The notes beneath the pieces were generated by a model. The model ran no database searches. It saw only the letters and a list, made by a program, of their open reading frames with translations, and was not told the origin of the DNA. Source: Desulfosporosinus nitroreducens (lineage in GTDB: Bacteria; Bacillota; Desulfitobacteriia; Desulfitobacteriales; Desulfitobacteriaceae). Taken from it: a stretch of 64,000 bases of DNA. Made by a program: the position numbers and the translations under genes. This document shows, piece after piece, positions 34,224 through 43,109 of this stretch. The stretch's first letter is position 1, and the number at the start of each line of letters is the position of its first letter. The stretch lies in assembly GCF_023897015.1 (NCBI RefSeq), contig NZ_JAMHFY010000012.1, positions 97,508 to 161,507 of the forward strand, given 5' to 3'.

Positions 34224-35228
34224 ATGAAAAAAAGATTTATGCTCGTACTTATTGCAGTGATTCTAGGCGTATCACTAGTGCTGTCAGGCTGTAACAATCA
34301 AACTGCGCTAACTAAGGTTAAGCTCTCAGAGGTAACCCATTCTGTTTTCTATGCTCCTCAGTACGTAGCCATGAGTAAAGGGTTCTTTTTAGAAGAAGGA
34401 CTTAAAGTCGAGCTTACAAATGGTCAAGGGGCAGATAAGGTTATGACGGCTGTGTTATCTGGCCAAGTTGATATAGGTTTTGCAGGCCCAGAGGCAAGTG
34501 TCTATGTATATAACGAAGGCAAAGAGGATAATAGTGTTGTATTTGCCCAACTTACTAACGGAGACGGTACGTTCCTCATGGGCAGAACGCCCGATCCAGA
34601 CTTTAAATGGAGTGACCTCAAAGGAAAGAATGTAATAGGCGGACGTAAGGGCGGAATGCCCGCTATTGTCCTACAGTATGTTTTAAGCAAAAATGGTTTG
34701 ACTGTAGGAAAAGACGTCTCCATTGATACCACGATGCAGTTTGCAGCAATGCCGGGCGCCTTTATAGGAGGTCAAGGGGATTATGTCATTATCTTTGAGC
34801 CTACTGCATCAAGCATGGAGAAAGAAGGTAAAGCATATATCGTAGCTTCTTTAGGCAAGGAGAGCGGTGAGGTTCCCTATACAGCATATTTTACTAAAAA
34901 AAGCACAATTGAGAAAAATCCAGAGCTTATTCAAAAGTTCACTAATGCAATCTATAAAGGCCAGCTTTGGGTAGCAAGTCATACTCCTGAGGAAATCGCT
35001 ATGGCTATAAAACTTCAATTCCCCGATGAAAACGATCAAATACTTGTGAGCGCGGTTAAAAATTATAAGGAGCAAAATTCTTGGAAGTTGGATCCTGTCC
35101 TCTTAGAAAATGACTTTTATCTTTTGCAACAAATTATTAAGGATGCTGGAGAGCTAAACAAAATTGCACCTTATGAAAAAGTAGTAACAAAACAATTTGG
35201 AGAAAACGCGGTAAAGAATATCAAATAA
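34224..35228 (+). CDS. ABC substrate-binding lipoprotein, NMT1/SsuA type (system 1)
   Basis: 334 residues. Signal peptide with lipobox LVLSGCNN near residue 20. The mature part has the NMT1/THI5-like pattern: SVFYAPQYVAMSKGFFLEEG (near 37), VMTAVLSGQVDIGFAGPEAS, and KNPELIQKFTNAIYKG. Captures the substrate for the permease encoded before it. Candidates include sulfonates, taurine, nitrate or pyrimidine; the sequence does not decide. AAAGGAGGATACTAGCG precedes the ATG. Confidence 0.88.
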   Translation: MKKRFMLVLIAVILGVSLVLSGCNNQTALTKVKLSEVTHSVFYAPQYVAMSKGFFLEEGLKVELTNGQGADKVMTAVLSGQVDIGFAGPEASVYVYNEGKEDNSVVFAQLTNGDGTFLMGRTPDPDFKWSDLKGKNVIGGRKGGMPAIVLQYVLSKNGLTVGKDVSIDTTMQFAAMPGAFIGGQGDYVIIFEPTASSMEKEGKAYIVASLGKESGEVPYTAYFTKKSTIEKNPELIQKFTNAIYKGQLWVASHTPEEIAMAIKLQFPDENDQILVSAVKNYKEQNSWKLDPVLLENDFYLLQQIIKDAGELNKIAPYEKVVTKQFGENAVKNIK

Positions 35229-35249
35229 GATAAACAAGTACAGTGAGGA

Positions 35250-35272
35250 TTAGGAATTAGGGATTAGGCATT
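35250..35272. repeat. Short tandem-like repeat
   Basis: GGATTAGGAATTAGGGATTA then GGCATTA: three degenerate units of GGAATTA/GGATTAG, in the gap after the binding-protein gene. Such words often mark intergenic decay in this group. Confidence 0.45.
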
Positions 35273-35377
35273 AAGCTTGGTCCCTTTTCAATTGCTCGTT
35301 AGACTCCTGACCCTTCGCATCTTCAGGTGAGTAAAATTAGAAAGACCAGCCAACCCTTGTAAATGTACAAGAATCAA

Positions 35378-35406
35378 TTGACAGAATTTAATGTATCCTG
35401 GATAAT
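35378..35406 (+). promoter_or_regulatory. Sigma-A-type promoter for the leader peptide and EamA gene
   Basis: TTGACA at 35378-35383 and GATAAT at 35401-35406 are separated by exactly 17 nt. Start of transcription would fall near 35413, shortly before the AAAGGAG at 35422-35428. Confidence 0.65.
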
Positions 35407-35437
35407 AGAGGAATCATCTCTAAAGGAGTTAACCAAA

Positions 35438-35497
35438 ATGTTTAATCGTTTAACAGTCATTGAACTATCGTCAAGAGTGAACAAAGATGAGTGGTAA
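35438..35497 (+). CDS. Possible 19-residue leader peptide overlapping the EamA start
   Basis: AAAGGAG at 35422-35428 is well placed for ATG 35438, which encodes MFNRLTVIELSSRVNKDEW and stops at 35495-35497, ten nt inside the exporter gene (ATG 35487). The exporter itself has no good site, so its translation probably depends on ribosomes finishing this peptide. Confidence 0.45.
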   Translation: MFNRLTVIELSSRVNKDEW

Positions 35498-36404
35498 ACT
35501 GAAAGAGGCTAATGGATTAGCAGTACTATTAATCCTTATTTCCACTTTAGGTTTTAGTGTTTACCCGATCCTGGGGAAAGTAGTTTTTGCAGGAGGCGCG
35601 GGTCTATCTACGGTTTTATTTGTTAGATTTAGCATAGCAGCCCTTATTTTCTGGGGGATTACTATTTCTCTGGAAGGATTTCCACGGCTGCCCCTTAGGA
35701 CATGGCTTCTTTTATGGGGCATGGGGGGGATTTGCTATTCTATGATGGCTGGTCTATATATATCTTCAGTACTATTTATTCCAGCATCATTAGCAGCTTT
35801 ACTTCTTTATGCTTACCCCATTATTGTTACTGTCATTGCGGTTTTGATCAAACAAGAAGAATTCTCTGGCTATAAGCTTGCAGGATTGCTTTTAGCAACC
35901 TTTGGTTTAGTCTTAGTCTTAGGGGTGGCTTTTCAAGGAATTAATTATCTTGGAGTTATGCTAGCACTTGGGGCTGCCTTTGTTTATGCGCTATATATCC
36001 TGATAGGAAATAAAGTGTTGAAAACAACGACCCCTTTAGTCAGTACTACAATAATTTCTACTTCAGCTGCGGTTACTTATGGAATAATCGGGTTACCCAT
36101 TGGCGGGACAACTTGGAATCTCTCTTGGGGCACTTGGTTGGGGATAGGTGGAATTATTCTTTTCTCGACCATTATTGCGATGCTGACTTTTTTTGAAGGT
36201 ATTAAACGTATAGGTGCAACATCTGCCTCAATTATCAGTACAAGTGAACCCTTAATGACTGTTATTTTAGCAGTAATTCTATTCAATGAACAACTAACGC
36301 CTGTGCAAGCAGTGGGGGGCGGCTTCGTTATCATAGGCGGTATTTTCGCCGTTTTGTCACCGGCTCCGAAAATGATCAAACAGGTAGATTCTTCAGTACA
36401 CTAA
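35487..36404 (+). CDS. DMT superfamily (EamA) transporter
   Basis: 305 residues with ten hydrophobic segments arranged as two EamA repeats; FVRFSIAALIFWG in repeat one and FEGIKRIGATSASIISTSEP in repeat two are the family signatures. Usually exports amino acids or other metabolites; substrate not predictable. No strong ribosome binding site directly before ATG 35487, and a short upstream frame overlaps it. A second DMT gene is at 45439. Confidence 0.85.
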   Translation: MSGKLKEANGLAVLLILISTLGFSVYPILGKVVFAGGAGLSTVLFVRFSIAALIFWGITISLEGFPRLPLRTWLLLWGMGGICYSMMAGLYISSVLFIPASLAALLLYAYPIIVTVIAVLIKQEEFSGYKLAGLLLATFGLVLVLGVAFQGINYLGVMLALGAAFVYALYILIGNKVLKTTTPLVSTTIISTSAAVTYGIIGLPIGGTTWNLSWGTWLGIGGIILFSTIIAMLTFFEGIKRIGATSASIISTSEPLMTVILAVILFNEQLTPVQAVGGGFVIIGGIFAVLSPAPKMIKQVDSSVH

Positions 36405-36626
36405 AGAATCCTTTCTGGTACTAAAGATTGAAACAAGGTCCTTGGGGGTCCAAATAAATACGAATTTGTGCTTGAAGCTTTTCATTCTCTTCATATTGAG
36501 GGGATTGAAAGGCTCTTGTTTTTAAATATTAAGCAACAGCCTTTTATTCTGTTTATGCTTTTCATTGTGGTACAATAATACTATGTTTTCCCCTAGCTAA
36601 GGCCGTATTGAAAGAAGGTATCCCAT

Positions 36627-38717
36627 TTGGAAAAAACAAGTACACTAGAGCTCGAAAAATCGAAAGTGGGTGTGCTTTTATCTAAAATTAACCACTTTCT
36701 GAAAAACTTCAAACCATGGAAAAATCCAAAGTTTTGGAGCAGATTAGGCATTATACTATTATTGTTTACTACTCTTATCAGCGGGGGAATTACCATTTAT
36801 ATTTCCTCCTTAGATATTAGCAAATTACAGACTCCTCTAGCTCAACCCTCTTATCTTTACGACCAAAAAGGCAACCGTATTTCCCAACTTTCATCCTCAC
36901 GGATCGAACCTGTTACTGGACAGCAAATTCCTCTCGTTATGAAAAACGCGATTATTGCGGTTGAAGACCGTCGCTACTATGAGCATAAAGGAGTCGATCT
37001 TCGTTCTATCTCACGTGCTCTTTATAGAGATGTGATAACGGGTGACTTTTCTGAAGGGGGAAGCACGATCACCCAGCAATTAGCTAAAAATCTTTTTTTA
37101 GCTTCGGATAAAACCTTGGCTCGGAAACTAAAGGAAGCTGCTTATGCCCTAAAAATTGAGGCTGTACTTGATAAAGAGGAAATTCTAGAAGCCTATCTTA
37201 ATCAGATATATTTTGGTGAAGGGCGTTGGGGCCTTCAAAATGCTGCCCAACTATATTTCGCTAAAAATGCTGATGAGCTGACTCTAGAAGAATCTGCTTT
37301 GCTCGCTGGGCTGCTTAAAGCCCCTACTATTTATTCCCCGCTAAATAACAAGCAAAAGTCTTTGGAAAGAAGAAATTTGGTTCTATCATTGATGAAAGAC
37401 CAAAATTATATCACATTAGCAGAGTACGAGAAGGCAATAGTTCAACCTATTGTCTTAAAAAAGGGATCGTTAAGCGACCTTTCCGGACAATATGCTCCCT
37501 ATGTAGATTATGTCATTGAAGAAGCAATTAATCGCATCGGTTTTACAGAAGAACAAATCTTAAACGGAGGCCTGCAAATATATACTCAAATGGATCCAGC
37601 GGTTCAAGAGGCGGCCGAAAACGTCTATGAAGAAAGCCATTATTTTCCTAAAGGAAAAGACGACCAAATTGTCCAAAGCGGAGTGGTTATCTTAGATCAT
37701 AAGACTGGAGGCATCAGAGGATTAGTAGGATACAGGGGTGAAAGAGTATACCGCGGGTTGAACCATTCGACCCAACTTGAGCGCCAACCGGGTTCTGCCT
37801 TGAAGCCTTTATCGGTTTATGCTCCAGCCTTGGAAAAGGGCTATACTCCTAATACCATGGTTAGCGACCACCCCTTAAATATTAATGGGTACTCGCCCAA
37901 AGATTATGACAACCAGAATCGCGGTTATATAACAATGCAAGAAGCTGTTCGTAATTCTTGGAATATCCCCGCAGTTTGGTTACTTAATGAAATAGGGATA
38001 GAAAGTGGTGTTGATTTCGCTAAACGTTGTGAAATCCCTCTGGAAAAGGAGGATCACACCCTCAGCTTAGCCCTGGGGGGGGGTTCTAAAGGGGTTACAC
38101 CCCTTCAAATGGCGCAAGCTTACGGAGTTTTTGCCAATCTTGGGGATATGCATAAAGCCCATGCCATTAGTAAGATTACCACGAAAGAAGGTACAGTTTT
38201 ATTCCAAGTCCAACCAGAGGTGGTTCAAGTGACTACTCCTAGCGTAGCCTACATGATGACTCTCATGTTACAAGAGGTTGTCAAGAATGGAACAGGAGAA
38301 AATGCCTATCTTGATCGACCAACAGCAGGTAAAACTGGTTCTGTCGAACTTCCCCACACTCAAGAATTTTTAGGAATCAACAAAGGAGTTAAAGATGTTT
38401 GGTTTGTTGGTTACACTCCTGAACTCACGGCTGCTGTATGGATGGGTTATGATAACACTGATCGTAATCACTACCTAACTACTTCAGGCGGCTCTGAGCC
38501 TGCTGCGGTTTTTCACGAGATTCTGTCTCGAGCCTTAATGGCCACACCGGTCGTCCCCTTTGAAATTCCAGAGGAATACATTGAACAGAATGAGCTTTCC
38601 AACAAAGTATACAAGTGGTTTCAAGAAAATTTTCCACCCTTAGAAAGTGACAAAGATCAGTTTGGGAATGGAGCTAAAAGTAAAGGAAAAGACAAAGATA
38701 AAGATAAGAACAGATGA
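36627..38717 (+). CDS. Class A penicillin-binding protein (PBP1A-type)
   Basis: Bifunctional peptidoglycan synthase, 696 residues. A single membrane anchor (LGIILLLFTTLISGGITIYIS near 46-66) precedes the glycosyltransferase domain with the catalytic Glu in AVEDRRYYEHKG (near 112) and GGSTITQQLAKNLFL (near 145). The transpeptidase domain has SxxK in GSALKPLS (near 389), SWN near 449 and KTGS near 569. The C-terminus ends in a lysine/aspartate-rich tail. TTG start behind GAAAGAAGG. Stands alone between two ABC importer groups. Confidence 0.93.
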   Translation: MEKTSTLELEKSKVGVLLSKINHFLKNFKPWKNPKFWSRLGIILLLFTTLISGGITIYISSLDISKLQTPLAQPSYLYDQKGNRISQLSSSRIEPVTGQQIPLVMKNAIIAVEDRRYYEHKGVDLRSISRALYRDVITGDFSEGGSTITQQLAKNLFLASDKTLARKLKEAAYALKIEAVLDKEEILEAYLNQIYFGEGRWGLQNAAQLYFAKNADELTLEESALLAGLLKAPTIYSPLNNKQKSLERRNLVLSLMKDQNYITLAEYEKAIVQPIVLKKGSLSDLSGQYAPYVDYVIEEAINRIGFTEEQILNGGLQIYTQMDPAVQEAAENVYEESHYFPKGKDDQIVQSGVVILDHKTGGIRGLVGYRGERVYRGLNHSTQLERQPGSALKPLSVYAPALEKGYTPNTMVSDHPLNINGYSPKDYDNQNRGYITMQEAVRNSWNIPAVWLLNEIGIESGVDFAKRCEIPLEKEDHTLSLALGGGSKGVTPLQMAQAYGVFANLGDMHKAHAISKITTKEGTVLFQVQPEVVQVTTPSVAYMMTLMLQEVVKNGTGENAYLDRPTAGKTGSVELPHTQEFLGINKGVKDVWFVGYTPELTAAVWMGYDNTDRNHYLTTSGGSEPAAVFHEILSRALMATPVVPFEIPEEYIEQNELSNKVYKWFQENFPPLESDKDQFGNGAKSKGKDKDKDKNR

Positions 38718-38817
38718 ACATTTAAAGAAAAAGGTATAACAAATTCTGTGTCGAATAATTAAAATTGTGTCAAAAATAAGTAGTTTAGGGTATAGAAGAT
38801 AGGAGTGTCGAGTTCAA

Positions 38818-39801
38818 ATGAGAAAACGATTTTCTAGGTTTGGGATGGTTTTGATTGTTCTAAGTTTAGCAATCTTTATTTTTGGTTGTAGTGCACAAAA
38901 AGCCGCGGAGAATCAACCAAAGAAAAGTGAGAGTAAAATAGTCAAGATCGGGGTTTTGCCGATTGAAGATAACTTGCCGTTCTATGTAGCTGAAAAGGAT
39001 GGAATATACACTAAAGAAGGGGTTCAAGTAGAACTAGTCAGTTTTGCGAGTGCTATGGAACGAGATGCGGCTATGCAAGCAGGGCAAATCGATGGACAAG
39101 TTGCAGATTTGTTAGCTGTAGCTTTATTAAAAAAAATCGGCACAGATGTAAAAATTGCTACTATCGGACTCGGTGCAACTCCAAAGGAGGGCCGTTTTGC
39201 AATTTTATCCTCACCTAACTCGGGTATTAAAGATCTGGCAGGCTTAAACGGAGCGACACTGGGGATATCCCAGAACTCAATCATCGATTACGTCAGCGAT
39301 CAAATGCTTCTTGATAAAGGAGTTAAGCTCGATGACGTAAAGAAGATGTCGATTCCTAAGATGCCAGTGCGTTTAGATATGTTGCTTTCGGACCAGATCA
39401 ATACAGCTTGCCTTCCTGATCCCTTGGCTTCCCTTGCGCAAGCAAAAGGAGCTCATGTGCTTGTGGATGATACTTACAAGAATATTTCCCAAACTGTTTT
39501 CTTATTCCGCACTAAGAGTATTCAAGAGAACCCTGAGGGAATTAAAGCTGCCGTTCGAGCTTATGGCACTGCTGGACAAGCCCTGACGGATAATCCTAAT
39601 CAATATCGTGATCTTTTCTTGGAAAAAGCACAAATTCCTCAAGATTTAAAGGATAGCTATAAAACTCCAACTTTCTCAAAGCTCCAGCTTCCAACAGAGG
39701 AAGAAGTCGAGAGTGTTATGAAATGGATGGTTGAAAAAGAGCTCATTCCCCAAGCGTATGACTATCAAGAGCTAGTGGATCCCAGTCTACTGTCGAACTA
39801 G
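38818..39801 (+). CDS. ABC substrate-binding lipoprotein, NMT1/THI5 type (system 2)
   Basis: 327 residues. Signal peptide with Cys in FIFGCSAQ (residue ~24). IGVLPIEDNLPFYVAEKDGI (near 43) and VQVELVSFASAMERDAAMQA are of the NMT1/THI5 type, and PDPLASLAQAKGAHVLVDD is typical of the hinge half. It heads a second importer (binding protein, ATPase, permease), with an order opposite to system 1. Substrate unresolved: thiamine-pyrimidine or sulfonate-like. Confidence 0.87.
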   Translation: MRKRFSRFGMVLIVLSLAIFIFGCSAQKAAENQPKKSESKIVKIGVLPIEDNLPFYVAEKDGIYTKEGVQVELVSFASAMERDAAMQAGQIDGQVADLLAVALLKKIGTDVKIATIGLGATPKEGRFAILSSPNSGIKDLAGLNGATLGISQNSIIDYVSDQMLLDKGVKLDDVKKMSIPKMPVRLDMLLSDQINTACLPDPLASLAQAKGAHVLVDDTYKNISQTVFLFRTKSIQENPEGIKAAVRAYGTAGQALTDNPNQYRDLFLEKAQIPQDLKDSYKTPTFSKLQLPTEEEVESVMKWMVEKELIPQAYDYQELVDPSLLSN

Positions 39802-39877
39802 CAGAAACGATCTTCGTCATTTGAAATTTGGCATTTATAGATCGTGGCGATTAGCCCAGATATGTGAAGCTTCGCGT

Positions 39878-39945
39878 TTCGAACCACGAACTTCGCACTT
39901 CGATTCTGGCTTCCGGCCTCTGACCACTGACATCAGGTAACATTT
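39878..39945. repeat. Short imperfect repeat cluster
   Basis: TTCGAACCACGAACTTCGCA then CTTCGATTC and TTCCGGCCTCTGACCACTGA. The first part is similar to TTCGAACTACGAATATCGAA at 4725-4744, 35 kb away. It looks like a small degenerate intergenic element. Confidence 0.4.
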
Positions 39946-39968
39946 CCGTATAAAGGAGCGAACAACCT

Positions 39969-40736
39969 GTGATTGAAGTTTCTCATTGTGATCTAAGATA
40001 TAATCAAGCAAAGTCACAGGTAAAGGTCTACGACAATTTTAATTTGAAGATAGAACAAGGAGAGAGCCTGGTTCTCATAGGTCCTTCAGGCTGTGGGAAA
40101 AGTACCCTTCTTTACCTTCTGTCTGGGTTGATGCCTCCCACAGGAGGCGAGATCCAGATTTGGGGTGAGCCAGTGAAGGGTACCCGTCAGAAAACAGCTT
40201 TTATTCTACAAGAATATGGGTTATTTCCATGGCTAAATGTAGAACAAAATGTTAGTTTAGGTTTACGGGTTAGGCATATGACCAAGGGCAAATATAAGGT
40301 GCTAGTTGAGGACATGATTCAGAAAATGGGATTAGGAGAGGTAAAACACAACTTTCCCAGTCAGTTGAGTGGAGGTCAAAGACAGAGAGTAGCATTGGCT
40401 CGCGCTTTAACATTACAACCTGATTTACTGTTAATGGATGAACCTTTGTCGGCCTTAGATGCCTTGACACGTGAAAGACTTCAGACACTTCTGTTAGAAA
40501 TTTGGCAGGAACAGCAATTAACGACTGTTCTAGTAACCCACAGTATTGAAGAAGCAGTTTTTCTGGGCAGCCGTATCTTAGTATTGCTGGATGGCAGGCC
40601 CACTCAGGTAGTGGGGGAGATTCTCAACCCACTAGTTGGGCAAAGAGGATATCGCCAGACTGAGGAATTCTTCCGGAAAACCAGCTATGTTCGTTCACTT
40701 CTAGAAAGGGGTGGACTCGATGAATCTGCGAAGTAG
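39969..40736 (+). CDS. ABC transporter ATP-binding protein, NitT/TauT type (system 2)
   Basis: 255 residues. Walker A GPSGCGKST near 37, Q-loop FILQEYGLFPWLNV near 79, signature LSGGQRQR near 132, Walker B LLLMDEPLSALD near 154, VTHSIEEAVFL with the switch His. GTG start behind AAAGGAGCG. Its end overlaps the permease start. Confidence 0.88.
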   Translation: MIEVSHCDLRYNQAKSQVKVYDNFNLKIEQGESLVLIGPSGCGKSTLLYLLSGLMPPTGGEIQIWGEPVKGTRQKTAFILQEYGLFPWLNVEQNVSLGLRVRHMTKGKYKVLVEDMIQKMGLGEVKHNFPSQLSGGQRQRVALARALTLQPDLLLMDEPLSALDALTRERLQTLLLEIWQEQQLTTVLVTHSIEEAVFLGSRILVLLDGRPTQVVGEILNPLVGQRGYRQTEEFFRKTSYVRSLLERGGLDESAK

Positions 40737-41490
40737 AATATTAAGGGGAAAGTTCTGGGGATACATAGGAGCAGCAATATTCTTAGTCGTACTCTGGCAG
40801 TATGCAGCATGGAGTCTTAAAAATCCCCTTTTGCCAACACCGAAGGCAGCAATCCTCGCCACTGCAAGATTATTTGAAGCAGATCTTGGAAGACACTTTT
40901 GGGTCAGTACTTACCGGGTTGTCCTGTCCACGCTGACCGCGTTACTAGTGGGGCTTCCTCTAGGATTGATTATGGGCTTTGAACGAAGCATAGACCGATT
41001 TTTAGCCCCTTTAGTTTATATTACTTATCCTATCCCCAAGATAGTATTTCTGCCTTTAATACTCTTGTTTCTAGGCTTAGGAGACGCTTCAAAGATTTTC
41101 CTCATTACCTTTATCGTCTTTTTTCAAATATTAGTCACAACGCGGGATGCTGTTCGCAGGGTACAGTCCGAAACAATTTCCTCGCTGCGTTCTTTAGGCG
41201 GAAACAGGGCCCAAGTTTATCGCTACGTACTCTTGCCAGCCAGTTTACCGGATGTATTGACATCTCTTCGCTTAAGTATGGGCACAGCTATTGCAGTTTT
41301 GTTCTTTGCCGAGTCCTTCGCTACTACTGAAGGGTTAGGATATTTTATTATGGATTCTTGGAGCCGCGCAGCGCCGGATGAGATGTTTGCTGGAATTATT
41401 ATGATGGCCTTACTTGGGGTTGGACTATTTATTGTCGTAGACTTCTTCGACAATATCCTATGTCGCTGGCAACATTTAAAAGGTAACTAG
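40720..41490 (+). CDS. ABC transporter permease, NitT/TauT type (system 2)
   Basis: 256 residues, about six hydrophobic segments. EAA loop SLRSLGGNRAQVYRYVLLPA near 152-171; YITYPIPKIVFLPLILLFLG near 104-123 is the SsuC/ThiX-type motif. Start ATG 40720, behind AGGGG at 40707-40711, overlaps the ATPase gene by 17 nt. Completes system 2. Confidence 0.88.
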   Translation: MNLRSRILRGKFWGYIGAAIFLVVLWQYAAWSLKNPLLPTPKAAILATARLFEADLGRHFWVSTYRVVLSTLTALLVGLPLGLIMGFERSIDRFLAPLVYITYPIPKIVFLPLILLFLGLGDASKIFLITFIVFFQILVTTRDAVRRVQSETISSLRSLGGNRAQVYRYVLLPASLPDVLTSLRLSMGTAIAVLFFAESFATTEGLGYFIMDSWSRAAPDEMFAGIIMMALLGVGLFIVVDFFDNILCRWQHLKGN

Positions 41491-41627
41491 GCTTTAACCA
41501 AGAACTTTGAAACATTAAACACCAAAGTTATGATTATTATCCAGGATATTTCTCGGATATAAACGTAACTATAACAGTGATGGCAACTGGAATGAGGGTA
41601 ACACCCAGCATATAAGGAGTGAAAACA

Positions 41628-41996
41628 ATGGCAGAGTTCAAAAAAATCATTAGTATCCAAGAATTCGAAGGTATTATGGAGGAGTCTCATCAACGAAAAA
41701 TCATAATCTTTAAACATAGTACAACCTGTCCAATCAGTGCGCGAGCATGGCGGGAAGTGCAGGATTTTATTCAGGAAAGTTCGGATGAAGTCCTAGTGGT
41801 TATGATCAAAGTGATTGAGTCTCGACCGGTTTCTAATCTAGCAACTGAGAATTTAGGAATTAAGCATCAATCACCACAAGCTTTACTTATAAATAAGGGG
41901 CAGGTTTTATGGCATGCTTCACATCAGGCTGTGACCCAAACGAATATTAAGAAGGCATTAGAAGGCGAAATATCACTCTTTAATCTAAACAATTAG
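41628..41996 (+). CDS. ytxJ: YtxJ family bacillithiol-system redox-active protein
   Basis: 122 residues with a thioredoxin-like fold. IIFKHSTTCPISARAWREVQ near 28-47 carries the single active-site Cys (TCPIS), as in YtxJ (DUF2847), which is proposed to remove bacillithiol from proteins as a monothiol bacilliredoxin. Start: ATG 41628 is 9 nt after AAGGAG at 41613-41618; the upstream GTG at 41619 abuts that site. Confidence 0.85.
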   Translation: MAEFKKIISIQEFEGIMEESHQRKIIIFKHSTTCPISARAWREVQDFIQESSDEVLVVMIKVIESRPVSNLATENLGIKHQSPQALLINKGQVLWHASHQAVTQTNIKKALEGEISLFNLNN

Positions 41997-42034
41997 GTTC
42001 GAGAATGTAAATTGAGTGTTTCCCTCAGAATCTT

Positions 42035-42064
42035 GGAGCTTTTCGTTTACGGCGAGCTCCTTTA
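42035..42064 (+). terminator. Probable terminator after ytxJ
   Basis: GGAGCT at 42035-42040 pairs with AGCTCC at 42055-42060, followed by TTTATTGATTATTTT. The stem is short, so this is a moderate candidate. Confidence 0.5.
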
Positions 42065-42159
42065 TTGATTATTTTGTGTATCGAGATTTGTTCTAGTATT
42101 CAATTGTATGATATTCTTTTAAAGAAGCTTTTTTTGTTCAATCTCGGAAGGGTGAATTG

Positions 42160-43008
42160 ATGTTGAAGTACACAGAATTTGAATTCAGGACAAATGATGG
42201 AGCAGAACTTTTCGCACGAGAATGGCAACCAGAAGATATTCAGCTTCGGGGCGTTATTATTCTTTTGCATGGATTAGGTGAACACAGTGGGCGATATGCT
42301 AATATGGCCCTTAAATTTACTCAGGCAGGGTATATTTTATCAACCTTTGATCAACGCGGTCACGGCAATTCACCAGGCAGGCGCGGACATACACCCTCCT
42401 ATGAGATATTATTGGCTGATATTGACTGCTTTAGACGACAAACTTTAAAGCGTTTTCCGGATTTGCCTGCCTTCCTGTACGGTCATAGCATGGGTGGCAA
42501 CTTAGTGCTCAATTATGTTATACGTCGACTACCGAAGTTTTCTGGAGTGATTGTTACAGGCCCATGGCTTAAGTTAACGGTTCAATTGCCTGCATTCATT
42601 AGAGCGTTCGTAAGATTTCTTAGTAAGCTTTGGCCTACATTTTCACTTTCCAACGGACTGGAATTAAATGCGCTTTCACATGATCCTAGTGTGGTCAAGG
42701 CCTATGAACTTGATCCACTGGTTCATGAGAAAATTTCTGTCCGTCTATTTACTGCTATGGACCAAGCTGGGCGCTGGGCGATGAAAAATGCTGTTCAGTT
42801 TAATTTGCCCTTACTGCTGATGCACGGTGGAGGTGACCGAATCACATCTCCTGAAGCCTCTGTGAGATTTGCTGGCTGTGTTCAGAAAGATTGTACTCTA
42901 AAAATATGGCAAGACTTATATCATGAGCTTCATAATGAACTCGAGAAGGAAGAGATAATTGCCTTCATTATCAACTGGTTAGAACTTCAAGTCTCTAGTG
43001 GAGACTAA
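42160..43008 (+). CDS. Alpha/beta hydrolase, monoacylglycerol lipase-like
   Basis: 282 residues. LLHGLGEHSGRYANMALKFT gives the oxyanion region and the HGxGEHSxRY signature of lysophospholipases/monoglyceride lipases (Hydrolase_4). Catalytic Ser in YGHSMGGN near 110, Asp in HGGGDRITSP near 227, His in YHELHNE near 257. Cytoplasmic. Probably hydrolyses monoacylglycerols or lysophospholipids. Start ATG 42160, one codon after a TTG, behind GGAAGGGTG. Confidence 0.88.
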   Translation: MLKYTEFEFRTNDGAELFAREWQPEDIQLRGVIILLHGLGEHSGRYANMALKFTQAGYILSTFDQRGHGNSPGRRGHTPSYEILLADIDCFRRQTLKRFPDLPAFLYGHSMGGNLVLNYVIRRLPKFSGVIVTGPWLKLTVQLPAFIRAFVRFLSKLWPTFSLSNGLELNALSHDPSVVKAYELDPLVHEKISVRLFTAMDQAGRWAMKNAVQFNLPLLLMHGGGDRITSPEASVRFAGCVQKDCTLKIWQDLYHELHNELEKEEIIAFIINWLELQVSSGD

Positions 43009-43109
43009 TCGCTCCTCCCAAGCGTAATTGATCCTTCAGCGCGAATTCGTAACGACTGAGCTTTCGGCAATTATCACGAGTTCACTATAATAATTTATTG
43101 AGGTGTTAT

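Noticed and set aside
36077..36379. 100-codon minus-strand frame
   Set aside because: Pro/Ile/Lys-rich shadow opposite the EamA transporter gene.
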